A stretch of DNA of 61,890 nucleotides, taken from contig CALFIU010000167.1 in the NCBI GenBank assembly GCA_937877455.1, positions 1-61,890 on the forward strand, given 5' to 3'. The notes beneath the pieces are model-generated. The model ran no database searches. It was not told where the DNA came from and was given only the letters and a program-made list of their open reading frames with translations. The translations under genes were made by a program, and so were the position numbers. Shown here piece by piece: positions 38,101 to 44,972 of this stretch (position 1 is the first letter of the stretch; every line of letters starts with the position of its first letter). Source of the DNA: an uncultured Bacteroidales bacterium (lineage in GTDB: Bacteria > Bacteroidota > Bacteroidia > Bacteroidales > UBA3824).

Positions 38101-41100
38101 GGTTCTTGCCAGTCTGCAACAGATACAGCAAGTGTAGATTTCTTGCATTGCCGTTGGCATAATCAACCAAATCCCTATACAACCGCCGACGCAACTCCCC
38201 GTCATTGGGTGCGGCCGCATCGGCGATACGCTTGATGCTCTCTTCACCTTGTTTAGTGAGTAAGGTCTCAACGTGTGGATAGGTAGAAGTCCAGGCATCA
38301 CCTGTATAAGTGCCTGCGTTGCGGCCAGTGCTTGCTTCAATCATCGACGATTTCGGAATAAGGCTGATTTCGCCGAAGTCGGTGTGCATCCCCTTGTCTG
38401 TATCAATGACTGCCATAGACGGATTGGCAAGACCTCCGAGTTTGATGGCTTTCTTCAACTTCGCTTCACTGATGTTGTGAACACCCATAAGGGTCTTGCG
38501 CTCCTTCTTGGAGAAACGCACATGGTCAACAATCTTTGCATCGTTCTCGTCGAAAATCACGTAGCACTCGCCATCCTGTCGGCCGTCGTAGTGGATGCCC
38601 ACAAAGCCTGCATCGTGCAAAATCTTGCTTGCCTTTTCTTCGCTTCCATATTCGCTGACGACTTGCTTATAAGCCATTCTTCCGTTAGCTCTTGGCGTGG
38701 TTTCTCCTTGCCATGTATAGCCATTTCGGAATCTCTCTTCAAAACCGTCTCGATATTGGCTCAAATCTAAAAGTGATAACACTCTATCTATTTGTTCATC
38801 AGTCAGCGGCTCGTCCTCCTCTATGTAGTTCGTGCCGTCGTTGTCGGGAATTTCTACGCTGTAGTGGTGACGGTTCAGTATAGACTTGACAAAGTCCTTT
38901 GCTGCAAGACCTTTTACAGCTTGTATATACTTATGCTGACCTTCTATCTCCCAGTCTTTCGTTTCCTTTTTTATAGCGGCTCGAACGGAATATCCTTCAA
39001 TATTTATTCTATCAAGCACTAGGCGGACTACAGTTTTTTTTACATCATCGGAAACGGCACCTTTATATATTATGTCATCGCCAAGGTCACCTGCATATCT
39101 ACGAATATCCTTCGCCGAGAAATAGCTGCCCCAGCCGTGAGCTTGTGCGCCCTCGCCGCTTCCCATGAATCGGTGGTCGAAACCGAGACGTTCGCCGGTT
39201 TCGGGGTCAACGAAGCTGCCGTCGGCCTTTTTCAGCAGATACGGGCTGTTGTGGTTCACGCGGATACTGAACTTGATTGCATCGTCGATGGTCGCCGTCT
39301 TGGGGGTCATATTGCCTTCTTCCAAGAATTGCACCTTGGCCTTGATTGCGGCTGCAAGTTCTGGAGAAAGAAGAATCTCGCCGCGCTCGTAGGCATTCCA
39401 AATGTTGGTGTAGTTGCCGTAAGTTTCTACCAAATAGTCATCAAGTTGGGCATCGGCTGCTCGGTCTTGGCTCATGTCCGGCACGTTCTTGTCGTCGGCC
39501 GCTGCCTTCAACTGCGCGGCGACGAAATCTGCCGTTTCATCGGCCGTCAGTCCCTGCTCCTTTGTCAAGTAGTCGAGGGTGCGCTGCGGAGTGGCCGCGA
39601 GCCAGTCAACATTGCCGTCTTTGGTCGGCATCGCGTCTGAAGAGGCTTCTGTTCCCCCGCTTACCTTGCGCAGGTTGGCATACGATGCGGTCAGCAATCC
39701 CTTGATGAAGTCGTCGCTCATCTCCACGTCCTCAAAGCCTTGCAACGACTGCAATACCTTGCGGATAGCGTCGATGATCTGCTGTAGCAACGATGGTTCT
39801 ACGTCGGCAAAGCCGGTCTCGGCAAGGTGCGCCATATATTCGTCGGCCGCAATACGGCGGTAGGCGGCACTCTGCATGGATAGTTCTACAGACTCGGTGG
39901 TTACATCCTTGCCTGCCGATTCAAGGGCATAGGCAATCCACGTCCGGCGGTCAGCTTCGGGCATATAGTTCCAGACGGCATCGCACAGCTGCACGAACTT
40001 ATTGCCCAACAAGTCTTTCAGTCCCTTATGCGAGACAAGTTCATGCAGGATGACCTGTTTGGTGCGGTTCTTGTCGGCCAATGCCGGAGCATAGAGGAAC
40101 ACCTTGTCGCTCTTCGGGTCATACCAACCTTCGACAATCTCACCGCGACGGATGGCATCGGCTGCCTGCTGCTGGTCGGCGGGCAGTTGGTCGGGCGACG
40201 TAACGACGTTGACCTGCGACGGGTTTAATCCCATCTCGGCCATTGCCTCGTTGATGATTTCGGGCGTTACGCCTTGCTGTCGTGCTTGCGCTTGCGGCTG
40301 CTCTTGCTGTTGCGGCTCTGCATTGGCTACCGTAGCACCGCCGACTGGGGCGGGGTGGAGGATTTGCTCGATTTCAAGGTCATTCAGCACATTCACTTCG
40401 CTATTGCCGTCGGCTTTAGTAAAGATATATTCAGTCTTGTTGTCCTGACGCGAGCCAGGATTGATTGTGATGCTGCTGCCATCGGCCAATGTCACGGTCT
40501 CGCCATCCTGCAACTGCTTGAACTCGGCCGAATGGGTCACGGCTCCAGGCTGAATGGCCGGATTAGGCTGCTGCTCCGTTGGTGCATCCTCTTCCGACAC
40601 AATGCCAATTTCCTGCAACTCGTCCTTGTGCCGTTGCCTTGCTTCCGAATGAGCGATATGCGTCAAGTCCCATGTGGTCACAATCTGCTGCCTTGCTCCG
40701 TTGTCGAACGATACGATAGCCTGGCCTGTCTGCTCGTCAACGCTTGTAAGCACGCACGGCATACCAAGATATGTGAACGTGTCGCCCACCTTCGGCATTT
40801 CGTTCTCGCCGCTGTAGGCGCGTGCCTTGTCGGCATAGAACTGTGTGATTCGTTCGCTCTCGGCGGCTATAAGGTCATTGGCCGCAGACGACTGCATATC
40901 CGTTACGGCATCTTCGGCCACCTGCTCGATGCTGCCGTCTGTGTGGCAGATGGACAACGAGCCGGTGCCGACACCAGCGGCTACATCTACCGACTCTCCG
41001 TTATAGTTGGCCGTCACGACATTGCCCTGCTTGTCGGCGCGGGCGCGAATTGCTGCTGTAATATCGGCAATCTCCTTGTCTCTGTCTTCTGCAAGGCGAC

Positions 41101-43969
41101 CCATCACGCCAGCGGCTGTGGCTTCGTATGATATGCGTTGTTCGAGCGCACGCATTGCCTCGTCGGGGACATTGGACTGCATTGCGGTTTCAAGAGCCTC
41201 GACAAATCGGCCTTGTGCCATCAGTGCGTTGACGGCATCCGGCAATTGGTCGGCCGTGTTGCCTTGCACGCTTGCAGCAATGCTGCCCATAACGGCGGCA
41301 TCGGTGCGTTCCTCATCGGTCAACATTTCTCTGCCCTTGTCATAGGCGGCTCCATAGACGGCACGCGGGATGTCATGCACACGATCCTGCTTCTCGGCCT
41401 CGTCAAGTCCGGCCGCATACTGCATGTTGATACCCATCCGCATAACAGCATCGCGTGTAGCCATATTGTCGAAGGTCAGCGCATAATCGACCAGCTCGCG
41501 GCCGAAGTCGTCTGAATTGAGGGCATCGAACTTGGCGCGGATTTCATTGTCGGTCATTCCACGGAACTCCGGCATGTTGCGCAATGTGGCCAATGAAGTA
41601 TTTACAAGGCCGTTGGCATTGTATTTCTTGATTCCGTAGATACCTCCAGCCATTGCACCCATCATCACCTGTTGCGGCAACATCGTGATGGCGGTCTCTA
41701 CATATCGACGTGGCGACAACACGCCCAGATGTTCCTCGCCGTTCTCGTCGGTGTAGGTCAGCAAGTGTTCATCGCCGATGAACGGAATGCAGTTATACAG
41801 ACCGCCCAGCACCTCCTCGTTGGTTTCGCCAATGACTCCGCTGATGTGTGCCTGCTTGCGCAGGTCGTTCATCACCTGAATATATTCCTTCTTGCCCAGA
41901 CGCTCCAGCCACTTGTTAGCCGTGCGGAAACCATTCTGTACGTGGCGGACTGCATCGGCATCCTCAAAAGCATAGACAAGCATGTTGGCGGCACGTGAAT
42001 TTGCCAGACGGTTGAGCTGTCGGCCACCAATGGCCTTGAAGATTTCACCCATACCATCCATCCAAGTGTCACCGCCAAATTCCGATGCGTTCTCAATTGT
42101 CTGTTGGCCGAACCCTCGCACGATGGCTTCGCCCCAATCCTTGCCGTCCATGCGTCCTGTGTAATGATAGTGGCCGTTCTTGTCGAAGTTACCCGTCACT
42201 TGTCCGATATGTTCGTTGTAGATCAACGCTTCTGTCTTGGCAATCTGCATCGGGTCAACGGCCATAAGCGCGCCACGTCCAAGGTTGGATGCCTCCTGCC
42301 GGAGTAAGTCAATGGCAAGGCGACGGCCACCCAGTTTCAAGGCCGATGCTGCTCCTCGTTCTGCCGCTGCCTTGGTCAGGACGCGGAATGTCCGTGCTGC
42401 GATGCTGCCGCCAGTCTTGGCTATCGGGTTAATCATCATGTCGAGCATGAACGGGATAGATTCTGCCGTCACATCGCCAGCCTGGAAACCTAATCCTGTC
42501 TTGGCACAAGCCTGAACATACATGTTGAGTGCGGCCGCATCAAGCACGGCACGCTCTGCATCGGTCAGTGGTTGGTTGTTTTCTTTCTTTTCTATTGCTC
42601 GGAGTAAGGCCGCAGCGTCTCTGAAATCCGTGATGCCGCAGTCCCATGTGCTGATGTCGGTAACACGTTCGCCGAAACCCTTTGCAGCGTTCTTGGTAAA
42701 AGTCCAGACACCTTCGTCGCCGCGCTGCGACCGCTCGATGTTGTAATGCTCAATCTGCCGCTTTGCAGCTTCAAGGCTGTGCTTTGCGGCAAGGGCTGCG
42801 TCAAGGTCTGCGCGTGCCGGATTGTGCCATGCGACATCGGCCGATGGCGCAGCCATCGCCTGTGGGCTGATACCGAACTTCGCACTGTTCGGCATTTCAT
42901 CCATCTTTGCCTGATAGTTGTCGTTCCATTTTTGCTCGGCATTGTCAAGCACGGGAGCGACGGCCTCCAGCTGTCTGTCAACCTCCGGCGCGACTGCATC
43001 CACAGCCACGTCCTGTTGGAAAGTTCTGTAAATAGCCTTTGCCTGCTCCACATTGGCCGCACCAGTGATGGCCATAATCTTGTCGTTATATGCCTTGGTT
43101 GCCTCCTTTACGGGCTTGTTGTCAACGGCCGAATAGTCTTCAACTGTTTCGGTCGCTCCGTATGATGTGCGTCTTTGTGACGTGCGCACTTGTGCTGCTG
43201 CCGTCTTTTTTGCCTTGTCGAGATTTTCTTTCAGCTTATCAAGCTCCAGTTCATCACCGACAGTCCATCCGTTGCCATTCGGTGTAACCTTGGTCGAGCC
43301 GTCAACCACTTGACCCAGATATGCCTGTTTGTCGTTGTCATACTGCGCTTCATCCGAATTTAATTTGTCAAATTCGGAGTTGTATTTGTCGGCGGCTTGT
43401 TTATATTCGTTATATACTCGTTTGTATTCAGCCAGATTGAAATCTAATTCCTCTTGCGTCTTTGATGCTTTGACGGCTCTTTCCAACCGCTGTGCATGGC
43501 TCTTGATGTTTTCGACTTGTGCCATCATCGCAACAAGGTTGTTATTCTTGGCGTTAAGTTGGTCACGGCGCGACAATAGCGCATACATACTATTGGCCGA
43601 TGGTACTTCCGTCGTTTCAGGTTGCTCTACAGCCGACGTATCTACGGGCTGCGTCTGTGCCTGCAAAGAATCGTTCCAGACGTTTTCGGTTGCTTCTGGA
43701 TTGGTACGCTTGTAGTTGATGCTGTTAGGGTCGTTCGGATTGCCGCCATTGCCGCCATCTGCGCTCGGTTGCAGTCCGTCCGTAAAGCCTAATTTGGAAT
43801 TGAAGCCGTCGAAATCATCTGCCATTGAGTAGTGTTCCTTCATGGCATCATATACCTTCCTGCGGTTGCCTACATCGTCCAGACCCTTGCTGAACTCATC
43901 GAAACTTGGCATGTTATAGTTTTTCGACATTGCGTCGTACACTTTTTTGATTTTTTCCTGATTGGCCAT
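29135..43969 (-). CDS. Giant polyvalent protein (4,944 residues) with C5-methylase, ART-like and zincin-like domains
   Basis: One uninterrupted frame, 24% of the genome. Domains in order: two N-terminal KVYDAM..Y.M..F..F repeats (1-62); long helical region; zincin-like HELVSH near 1309; ADP-ribosyltransferase-like block with GSGEGAQAHGWGSYFS near 1600; a GVHNIS...GGLANPSMAVID domain near 1825; cytosine-C5 methylase, residues about 2325-2670, with GSFFSGAGTIEDG, SPVCHN, ENAPSY and GNGMSGDL; second ART-like block with VRLYHGTSADN near 2759; several large-polyvalent-associated domains; a MuF-C-like block about 3745-3900; and a C-terminal LPD38-like region (NPEFIVSNFERDFTS near 4385). Ten VRFSR-type linkers separate domains. 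Such proteins in phages and conjugative elements are thought to travel with DNA and counter host defence. Virion packaging here is inferred. Confidence 0.85.
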   Translation of the reverse strand: MANQEKIKKVYDAMSKNYNMPSFDEFSKGLDDVGNRRKVYDAMKEHYSMADDFDGFNSKLGFTDGLQPSADGGNGGNPNDPNSINYKRTNPEATENVWNDSLQAQTQPVDTSAVEQPETTEVPSANSMYALLSRRDQLNAKNNNLVAMMAQVENIKSHAQRLERAVKASKTQEELDFNLAEYKRVYNEYKQAADKYNSEFDKLNSDEAQYDNDKQAYLGQVVDGSTKVTPNGNGWTVGDELELDKLKENLDKAKKTAAAQVRTSQRRTSYGATETVEDYSAVDNKPVKEATKAYNDKIMAITGAANVEQAKAIYRTFQQDVAVDAVAPEVDRQLEAVAPVLDNAEQKWNDNYQAKMDEMPNSAKFGISPQAMAAPSADVAWHNPARADLDAALAAKHSLEAAKRQIEHYNIERSQRGDEGVWTFTKNAAKGFGERVTDISTWDCGITDFRDAAALLRAIEKKENNQPLTDAERAVLDAAALNMYVQACAKTGLGFQAGDVTAESIPFMLDMMINPIAKTGGSIAARTFRVLTKAAAERGAASALKLGGRRLAIDLLRQEASNLGRGALMAVDPMQIAKTEALIYNEHIGQVTGNFDKNGHYHYTGRMDGKDWGEAIVRGFGQQTIENASEFGGDTWMDGMGEIFKAIGGRQLNRLANSRAANMLVYAFEDADAVRHVQNGFRTANKWLERLGKKEYIQVMNDLRKQAHISGVIGETNEEVLGGLYNCIPFIGDEHLLTYTDENGEEHLGVLSPRRYVETAITMLPQQVMMGAMAGGIYGIKKYNANGLVNTSLATLRNMPEFRGMTDNEIRAKFDALNSDDFGRELVDYALTFDNMATRDAVMRMGINMQYAAGLDEAEKQDRVHDIPRAVYGAAYDKGREMLTDEERTDAAVMGSIAASVQGNTADQLPDAVNALMAQGRFVEALETAMQSNVPDEAMRALEQRISYEATAAGVMGRLAEDRDKEIADITAAIRARADKQGNVVTANYNGESVDVAAGVGTGSLSICHTDGSIEQVAEDAVTDMQSSAANDLIAAESERITQFYADKARAYSGENEMPKVGDTFTYLGMPCVLTSVDEQTGQAIVSFDNGARQQIVTTWDLTHIAHSEARQRHKDELQEIGIVSEEDAPTEQQPNPAIQPGAVTHSAEFKQLQDGETVTLADGSSITINPGSRQDNKTEYIFTKADGNSEVNVLNDLEIEQILHPAPVGGATVANAEPQQQEQPQAQARQQGVTPEIINEAMAEMGLNPSQVNVVTSPDQLPADQQQAADAIRRGEIVEGWYDPKSDKVFLYAPALADKNRTKQVILHELVSHKGLKDLLGNKFVQLCDAVWNYMPEADRRTWIAYALESAGKDVTTESVELSMQSAAYRRIAADEYMAHLAETGFADVEPSLLQQIIDAIRKVLQSLQGFEDVEMSDDFIKGLLTASYANLRKVSGGTEASSDAMPTKDGNVDWLAATPQRTLDYLTKEQGLTADETADFVAAQLKAAADDKNVPDMSQDRAADAQLDDYLVETYGNYTNIWNAYERGEILLSPELAAAIKAKVQFLEEGNMTPKTATIDDAIKFSIRVNHNSPYLLKKADGSFVDPETGERLGFDHRFMGSGEGAQAHGWGSYFSAKDIRRYAGDLGDDIIYKGAVSDDVKKTVVRLVLDRINIEGYSVRAAIKKETKDWEIEGQHKYIQAVKGLAAKDFVKSILNRHHYSVEIPDNDGTNYIEEDEPLTDEQIDRVLSLLDLSQYRDGFEERFRNGYTWQGETTPRANGRMAYKQVVSEYGSEEKASKILHDAGFVGIHYDGRQDGECYVIFDENDAKIVDHVRFSKKERKTLMGVHNISEAKLKKAIKLGGLANPSMAVIDTDKGMHTDFGEISLIPKSSMIEASTGRNAGTYTGDAWTSTYPHVETLLTKQGEESIKRIADAAAPNDGELRRRLYRDLVDYANGNARNLHLLYLLQTGKNPAILKKSPIHTHEEYETAKQLLGDGFQNVTELTKEQNDALLQQMINHKIEGKGFDEATKQSLAEQLAKRYADENGNLYFNRWDTYLYDVWKDEQARQAAETDWNRTESEAENRVVKEGLSEDYNRWKESLFGDGDIQERIFAGFTPSGNRRYLPNTPQNASKLMNQEASTNAYGSGGLNATRSTLLKKMRTLSAIRKNRDLLQGDEVYKEKQEEMSDELFDIISKISDLQTINGNRFINDDYTEHRLQEAIVEKDPIGYLNKEYGYDIDPKGDLAEQIRTFIKDAANLPVKYFETKFKRPVSLDEFSIAVIPETTSEDVVKALKDAGLDVRTYDNSGYANGDYDAANANRTKAIMEAIDGRDDIRFSRRKKEVTPEEDAAYMEAVNRGDMETAQRMVNEAAASRMPNAQRGIFMGSFFSGAGTIEDGLRDIVSPLLGVESDKDIADVYRSNHGNQLQEQDIRDLDIDELPNINYLHASPVCHNFSATGDHEEQTLDEQTAKKTAEAIRKKRPRIVTIENAPSYRDSRSVEYIKDALREQGYKFDEGLYKASDFGGTMERKRYIIRAVLDGELPAIEKSQAQPWGERVSMEEMQSLKDGELRPFQKAALAKAGIDENHPPKEPVLIFGGGKAGANELARWSYASELAKSIVASPRGSMDYIVLPDGKVKELNSRILAKIMGLSDSFVLPDDYKLARQVIGNGMSGDLVRGVIKPLFDGRKVMMGESGRMKLLDAVTYDDNGNVIPLSERFNESNEDVRFSRVEANNRQPQTVSFLDMGLTFGGYNQEQVKELNKWLKDNPDKYVRLYHGTSADNTIMQDGIKKTSNRNKHSYQSENGYVYLSIYPSSARMFGELGSNKQGNDVKVYAVDVKVKDLRPDTDQLRNKRAFGGEEYENMGDTLAESILYGSGARVKRAVLPDEVSETRFSRRPFAERQREAVERKGIVAPNLASKSVEVVEADAKHGFKNNKAAIDWSKENIIKTYTDEETGGKGNITIPASALSKFISNAAVAKSENRDVHLATLKVLPQLLAESIDAEQHANYQKINGVRGVENPVSPNEIIHRLYGAVGMDGKTYRVKITLKELSEGTRNTYSYETTKIELLNESNSSGIGEESVVHDYSPQTRVKISAAKLLQGVEKSYEKGKYLLDESENLPENVQNEEENVRFSRVTDPQKLDELNNGKTIKVYRAMQLQDGKLYPPMSGMVDGKWQNAQEMGEWYQSDERPDLLDKKGKFVLKKNPQDSGMPVAYNPYWHTSRFPLNDQFASAWNRPELVTVEVEIPESELTSGYKAEGAKNAVGETTWKAGPVADKLYGTEDERKVILSRYNRLVRIVPDSEVAASAARILKKHGLAVPFNVVTPSLRDELVKQGVTIGAPTRHGSGVKSVPAYEQWTEGVRFSRRPATALIMTLQDKPLRDQMGSEQWTDEMRRLYATMGESERRQIVHKMLQSGGRGALANAMSGWMADRVFGYDEQPDGWDEVCNSVRRWTRGLGYDGVLTDGECDYVIWRSNLAERQGGRMSVRDMVADTLLRERLGIDTDDLDPNDGVRFSKVFGGNSGYVGYSKSRRAVRAEEAGLRNKSQMDKEFADEVNELILAANPNAEKVTLKQIKDALSDIKADEWHHTSMYGNRTNYYSAETIAEYFTPETEEEKAAREDRETLQSEYRKAYAAVENAVWENVPHETIEDPMRIQVGGRDMFRTSAGHLVEHTKNVLSLSSYSSTKIIPSGLDYLVDGYDKWAYEHSKEYETAIDEYNAAKREAFDHIPQEMKDKVRDLHEKLESVRFSRIKPVNDKFNEELQQQIDGTLPMGHTYQLGMPSEILRSAGIANLPIELQASRLSDKSMQENHPFDLSEAMDLPRAIQEPLAVFRSATHIGDHVILTSLKHDGRNFVAAIRVNKIGKKIEVNSIRSLHYRNGLNIVGWINEGLADYIKPSFADEWLEPLKKELRPKPQYNSADVRAQLESAAKIVRDFQNPKLSGEKVEDKPLFSRQPRSVDDEIRQSRPRRPLPRTTASQSVAGRIYNEGVMGFWNDIKEGYHDYLRSVRVLQEAVAAESGKPLQDHENVYLHNLFLQRRNQAEWQQYMNRLVEPLLDTIKGITRNAKDKEAAEVELGRYLNAVHGLERNEYMAKQHPKTPRKDYSGLTAIFTRSGETNVPIDELEQRARDFIADYESRIGDKAKDELWAGIDGLRSFMLDKMYNSGLITKALHDELKDRYKHYVPLRGWRDETKGTAEDFYNYVSEGGGNGESIMQKAEGRNSEAADILATLMHLGHAAIHQGNKNRALQSLLALAEDHKVPLLTAKLAWYEKQNVGGVDTWVIIAPPDTSAMNETDAADALNQFEADMRAKMQAEPTRYKNGGSRVDVGVPVNHIGNLKQHQVRVMRGGKMYIININGQPKAAQALNGQLKEKAPGWVEGLNRFIARNLTTLNPEFIVSNFERDFTSANVMTFARYGLKEAAKMDKSMFNNLWRLFSLYEKGQLDMNNEQHRLFDEFMRNGGETGFGIVLQTDDYQKRIMDAVKNKHHVVEAILSVIEAGNRGIENMMRFAAYIVARKSGRSILQAINDSAEVSVNFNRTGSGAMGAKYFKGLYVFFNAGVQGLAQRLQGLFQLNPRMYAAIGCEMALGFLISALNIYWGGDDDDDELDEPYMRLGEFRRYNSINIMLPWWDKALRWDLSHEDAAWYGIGAILGEYAMGYHHDNEFAKLIFGQLTQALPIDLAAYHDGDMGIIEAPLRELMPTALRPWMEAYSWNEDFQGRPINNQKVKGELGDNSILPEYRRVTKRNEISLANAVVEWMDKANGADDYHRSWYEKALGNFAPNADNINYIVGGYLGGPWTFMNKVRMTMSGEAELRDYPIASRLMTDIGSDYAKNRQLKSEFDYYHGMVEETENREKVAKRDYKEANGKKRISRKDEAKAYELLEDDFGYRLQQIWKSGRGRKTLEKRYEKAVEERKQLYKIGDTEGIERNQAEIYSIMRDAVKAWREAE

Positions 43970-44040
43970 ATTGCATCAATTGATTTATATTTTTGCAAAA
44001 TTATGCAATATATACAAATAACAACGAATATTTATTTAAT
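43970..44040 (-). promoter_or_regulatory. Promoter of the giant polyvalent gene, with operator-like motif
   Basis: On the - strand TAATTTTG (44003-43996) fits the -7 consensus, with TTG about 18 bases upstream, 27 bases before the ATG at 43969. GAATATTTATTTA at 44026-44038 (+ strand) overlaps the upstream part, as at the two divergent promoters. The giant gene therefore seems to have its own promoter and is not read through from the early operon, which is terminated at 44041-44072. Confidence 0.6.
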
Positions 44041-44072
44041 AAGGCAGACACGTTTCGCAACGCATCTGCCTT
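44041..44072 (-). terminator. Terminator of the leftward early operon
   Basis: AAGGCAGA (44041-44048) pairs perfectly with TCTGCCTT (44065-44072) across a 16-base loop, and the leftward direction runs into an A/T-rich stretch (TTATTAAATAAATATT). It lies 29 bases after the stop of the gene at 44101 and before the giant gene's promoter. Confidence 0.65.
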
Positions 44073-44100
44073 TTACGAGATTAGCTCTGATTTAAGGTTC

Positions 44101-44598
44101 TTATAAATATTCTTTTATGATCGATGTAAACTTGTCATAATCTTTTACGATGACGTACTTGTAGCCGACACGTTCGACGGCTTGCTGCCATTCCTTCTGA
44201 CTGTCTCGCTGTACGCCTTTCGCTGATTTCATTTCGATGCAAAGCCCGTGGAACTTCCCATCGGCCGACGGGACAAGCAGGATAAGGTCGGCCACCCCTT
44301 TGGTCACACCCATAAGGTTTGCCAGATGTCCGTCAATGGCTGCTCGGTCGCGGCCACGACTGCCGAAGTACGGCTCATTGTTAGGGTGGAACAGATTGGC
44401 CGCTATGTCGGGATAGTTGTTCTTGAACCACGCGACGCATCGTTTCTGTAGGTCGGCTTCGGGATGGCCGTTGCGACCCGTGCTGCGTGTCGTGGCCGAT
44501 TTCTCTTGCGACTTTTCAGCCTCTGCTATGAGTTGGCCGATGGGTCTGCCTGTGTCCTGGCTCTCTTTCCATAATCTGCGATAGGTCGCTGCGTCCAT
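44101..44598 (-). CDS. VRR-NUC domain nuclease
   Basis: A 165-residue protein. After a 45-residue basic lead, HPEADLQKRCVAWFKNNYP (about 45-63), FHPNNEPYFGSRG, GVTKGVADLILLVPSADG and GLCIEMKSAKGVQR give the VRR-NUC order E..LQ, N-E, GV..G.aDl.l, iE.K with the PD-(D/E)XK catalytic residues (D in VADL, E-M-K). These small nucleases cut DNA structures or serve packaging and replication in phages. Last gene of the leftward early operon, four bases after the DUF3127 gene. Confidence 0.85.
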   Translation of the reverse strand: MDAATYRRLWKESQDTGRPIGQLIAEAEKSQEKSATTRSTGRNGHPEADLQKRCVAWFKNNYPDIAANLFHPNNEPYFGSRGRDRAAIDGHLANLMGVTKGVADLILLVPSADGKFHGLCIEMKSAKGVQRDSQKEWQQAVERVGYKYVIVKDYDKFTSIIKEYL

Positions 44599-44601
44599 AT
44601 T

Positions 44602-44928
44602 TCAGTCTTTTGGCCAGATACTCCTGACGACAAGGGTATTGCGGCACGATTCATCGCCATTTTTTTTAGCGAATACCTGACCGAACACATCGAACTTGAC
44701 AATCACGTGTTCACCAACATTATAGTCGGTTGTGATTTGTTCGGCCTTTTCGTTGTGCGCCTCGAAAGTGATGCTCTGCGCGTGTGGCCTTTGATTGGTC
44801 ACGCCGGTATGCTCATCGTATTCCGACAAAGAAATCCACACCTCGCATTTGGCGAAAGTGCGGCCTTTCTTCGTCTCGTACTTTTTTATCGGGAGTATCT
44901 TTGTTATTGTACCTTCTATCTGTAACAT
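44602..44928 (-). CDS. DUF3127 protein, OB-fold single-strand-binding-like
   Basis: A 108-residue protein starting MLQIEGTITKILPIKKYETK, then AKCEVWISL, ITFEAHNEK and VGEHVIVKFDVFGQVFAKKN, the strand pattern of DUF3127, a Bacteroidota family with an OB-like fold next to recombination genes. It probably binds single-stranded DNA and works with the adjacent nuclease. A second, longer DUF3127 gene lies at 57479, so the phage carries two. Confidence 0.75.
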   Translation of the reverse strand: MLQIEGTITKILPIKKYETKKGRTFAKCEVWISLSEYDEHTGVTNQRPHAQSITFEAHNEKAEQITTDYNVGEHVIVKFDVFGQVFAKKNGDESCRNTLVVRSIWPKD

Positions 44929-44972
44929 TTTGCAAAGATAATTTATTGACCGACATTCAGTTGGATATATGT

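Noticed and set aside
29135..43969. Giant gene as a tape-measure protein
   Set aside because: It carries enzyme-like domains and separators instead of long coiled coil, and the tail genes indicate a short-tailed virion without a tube.
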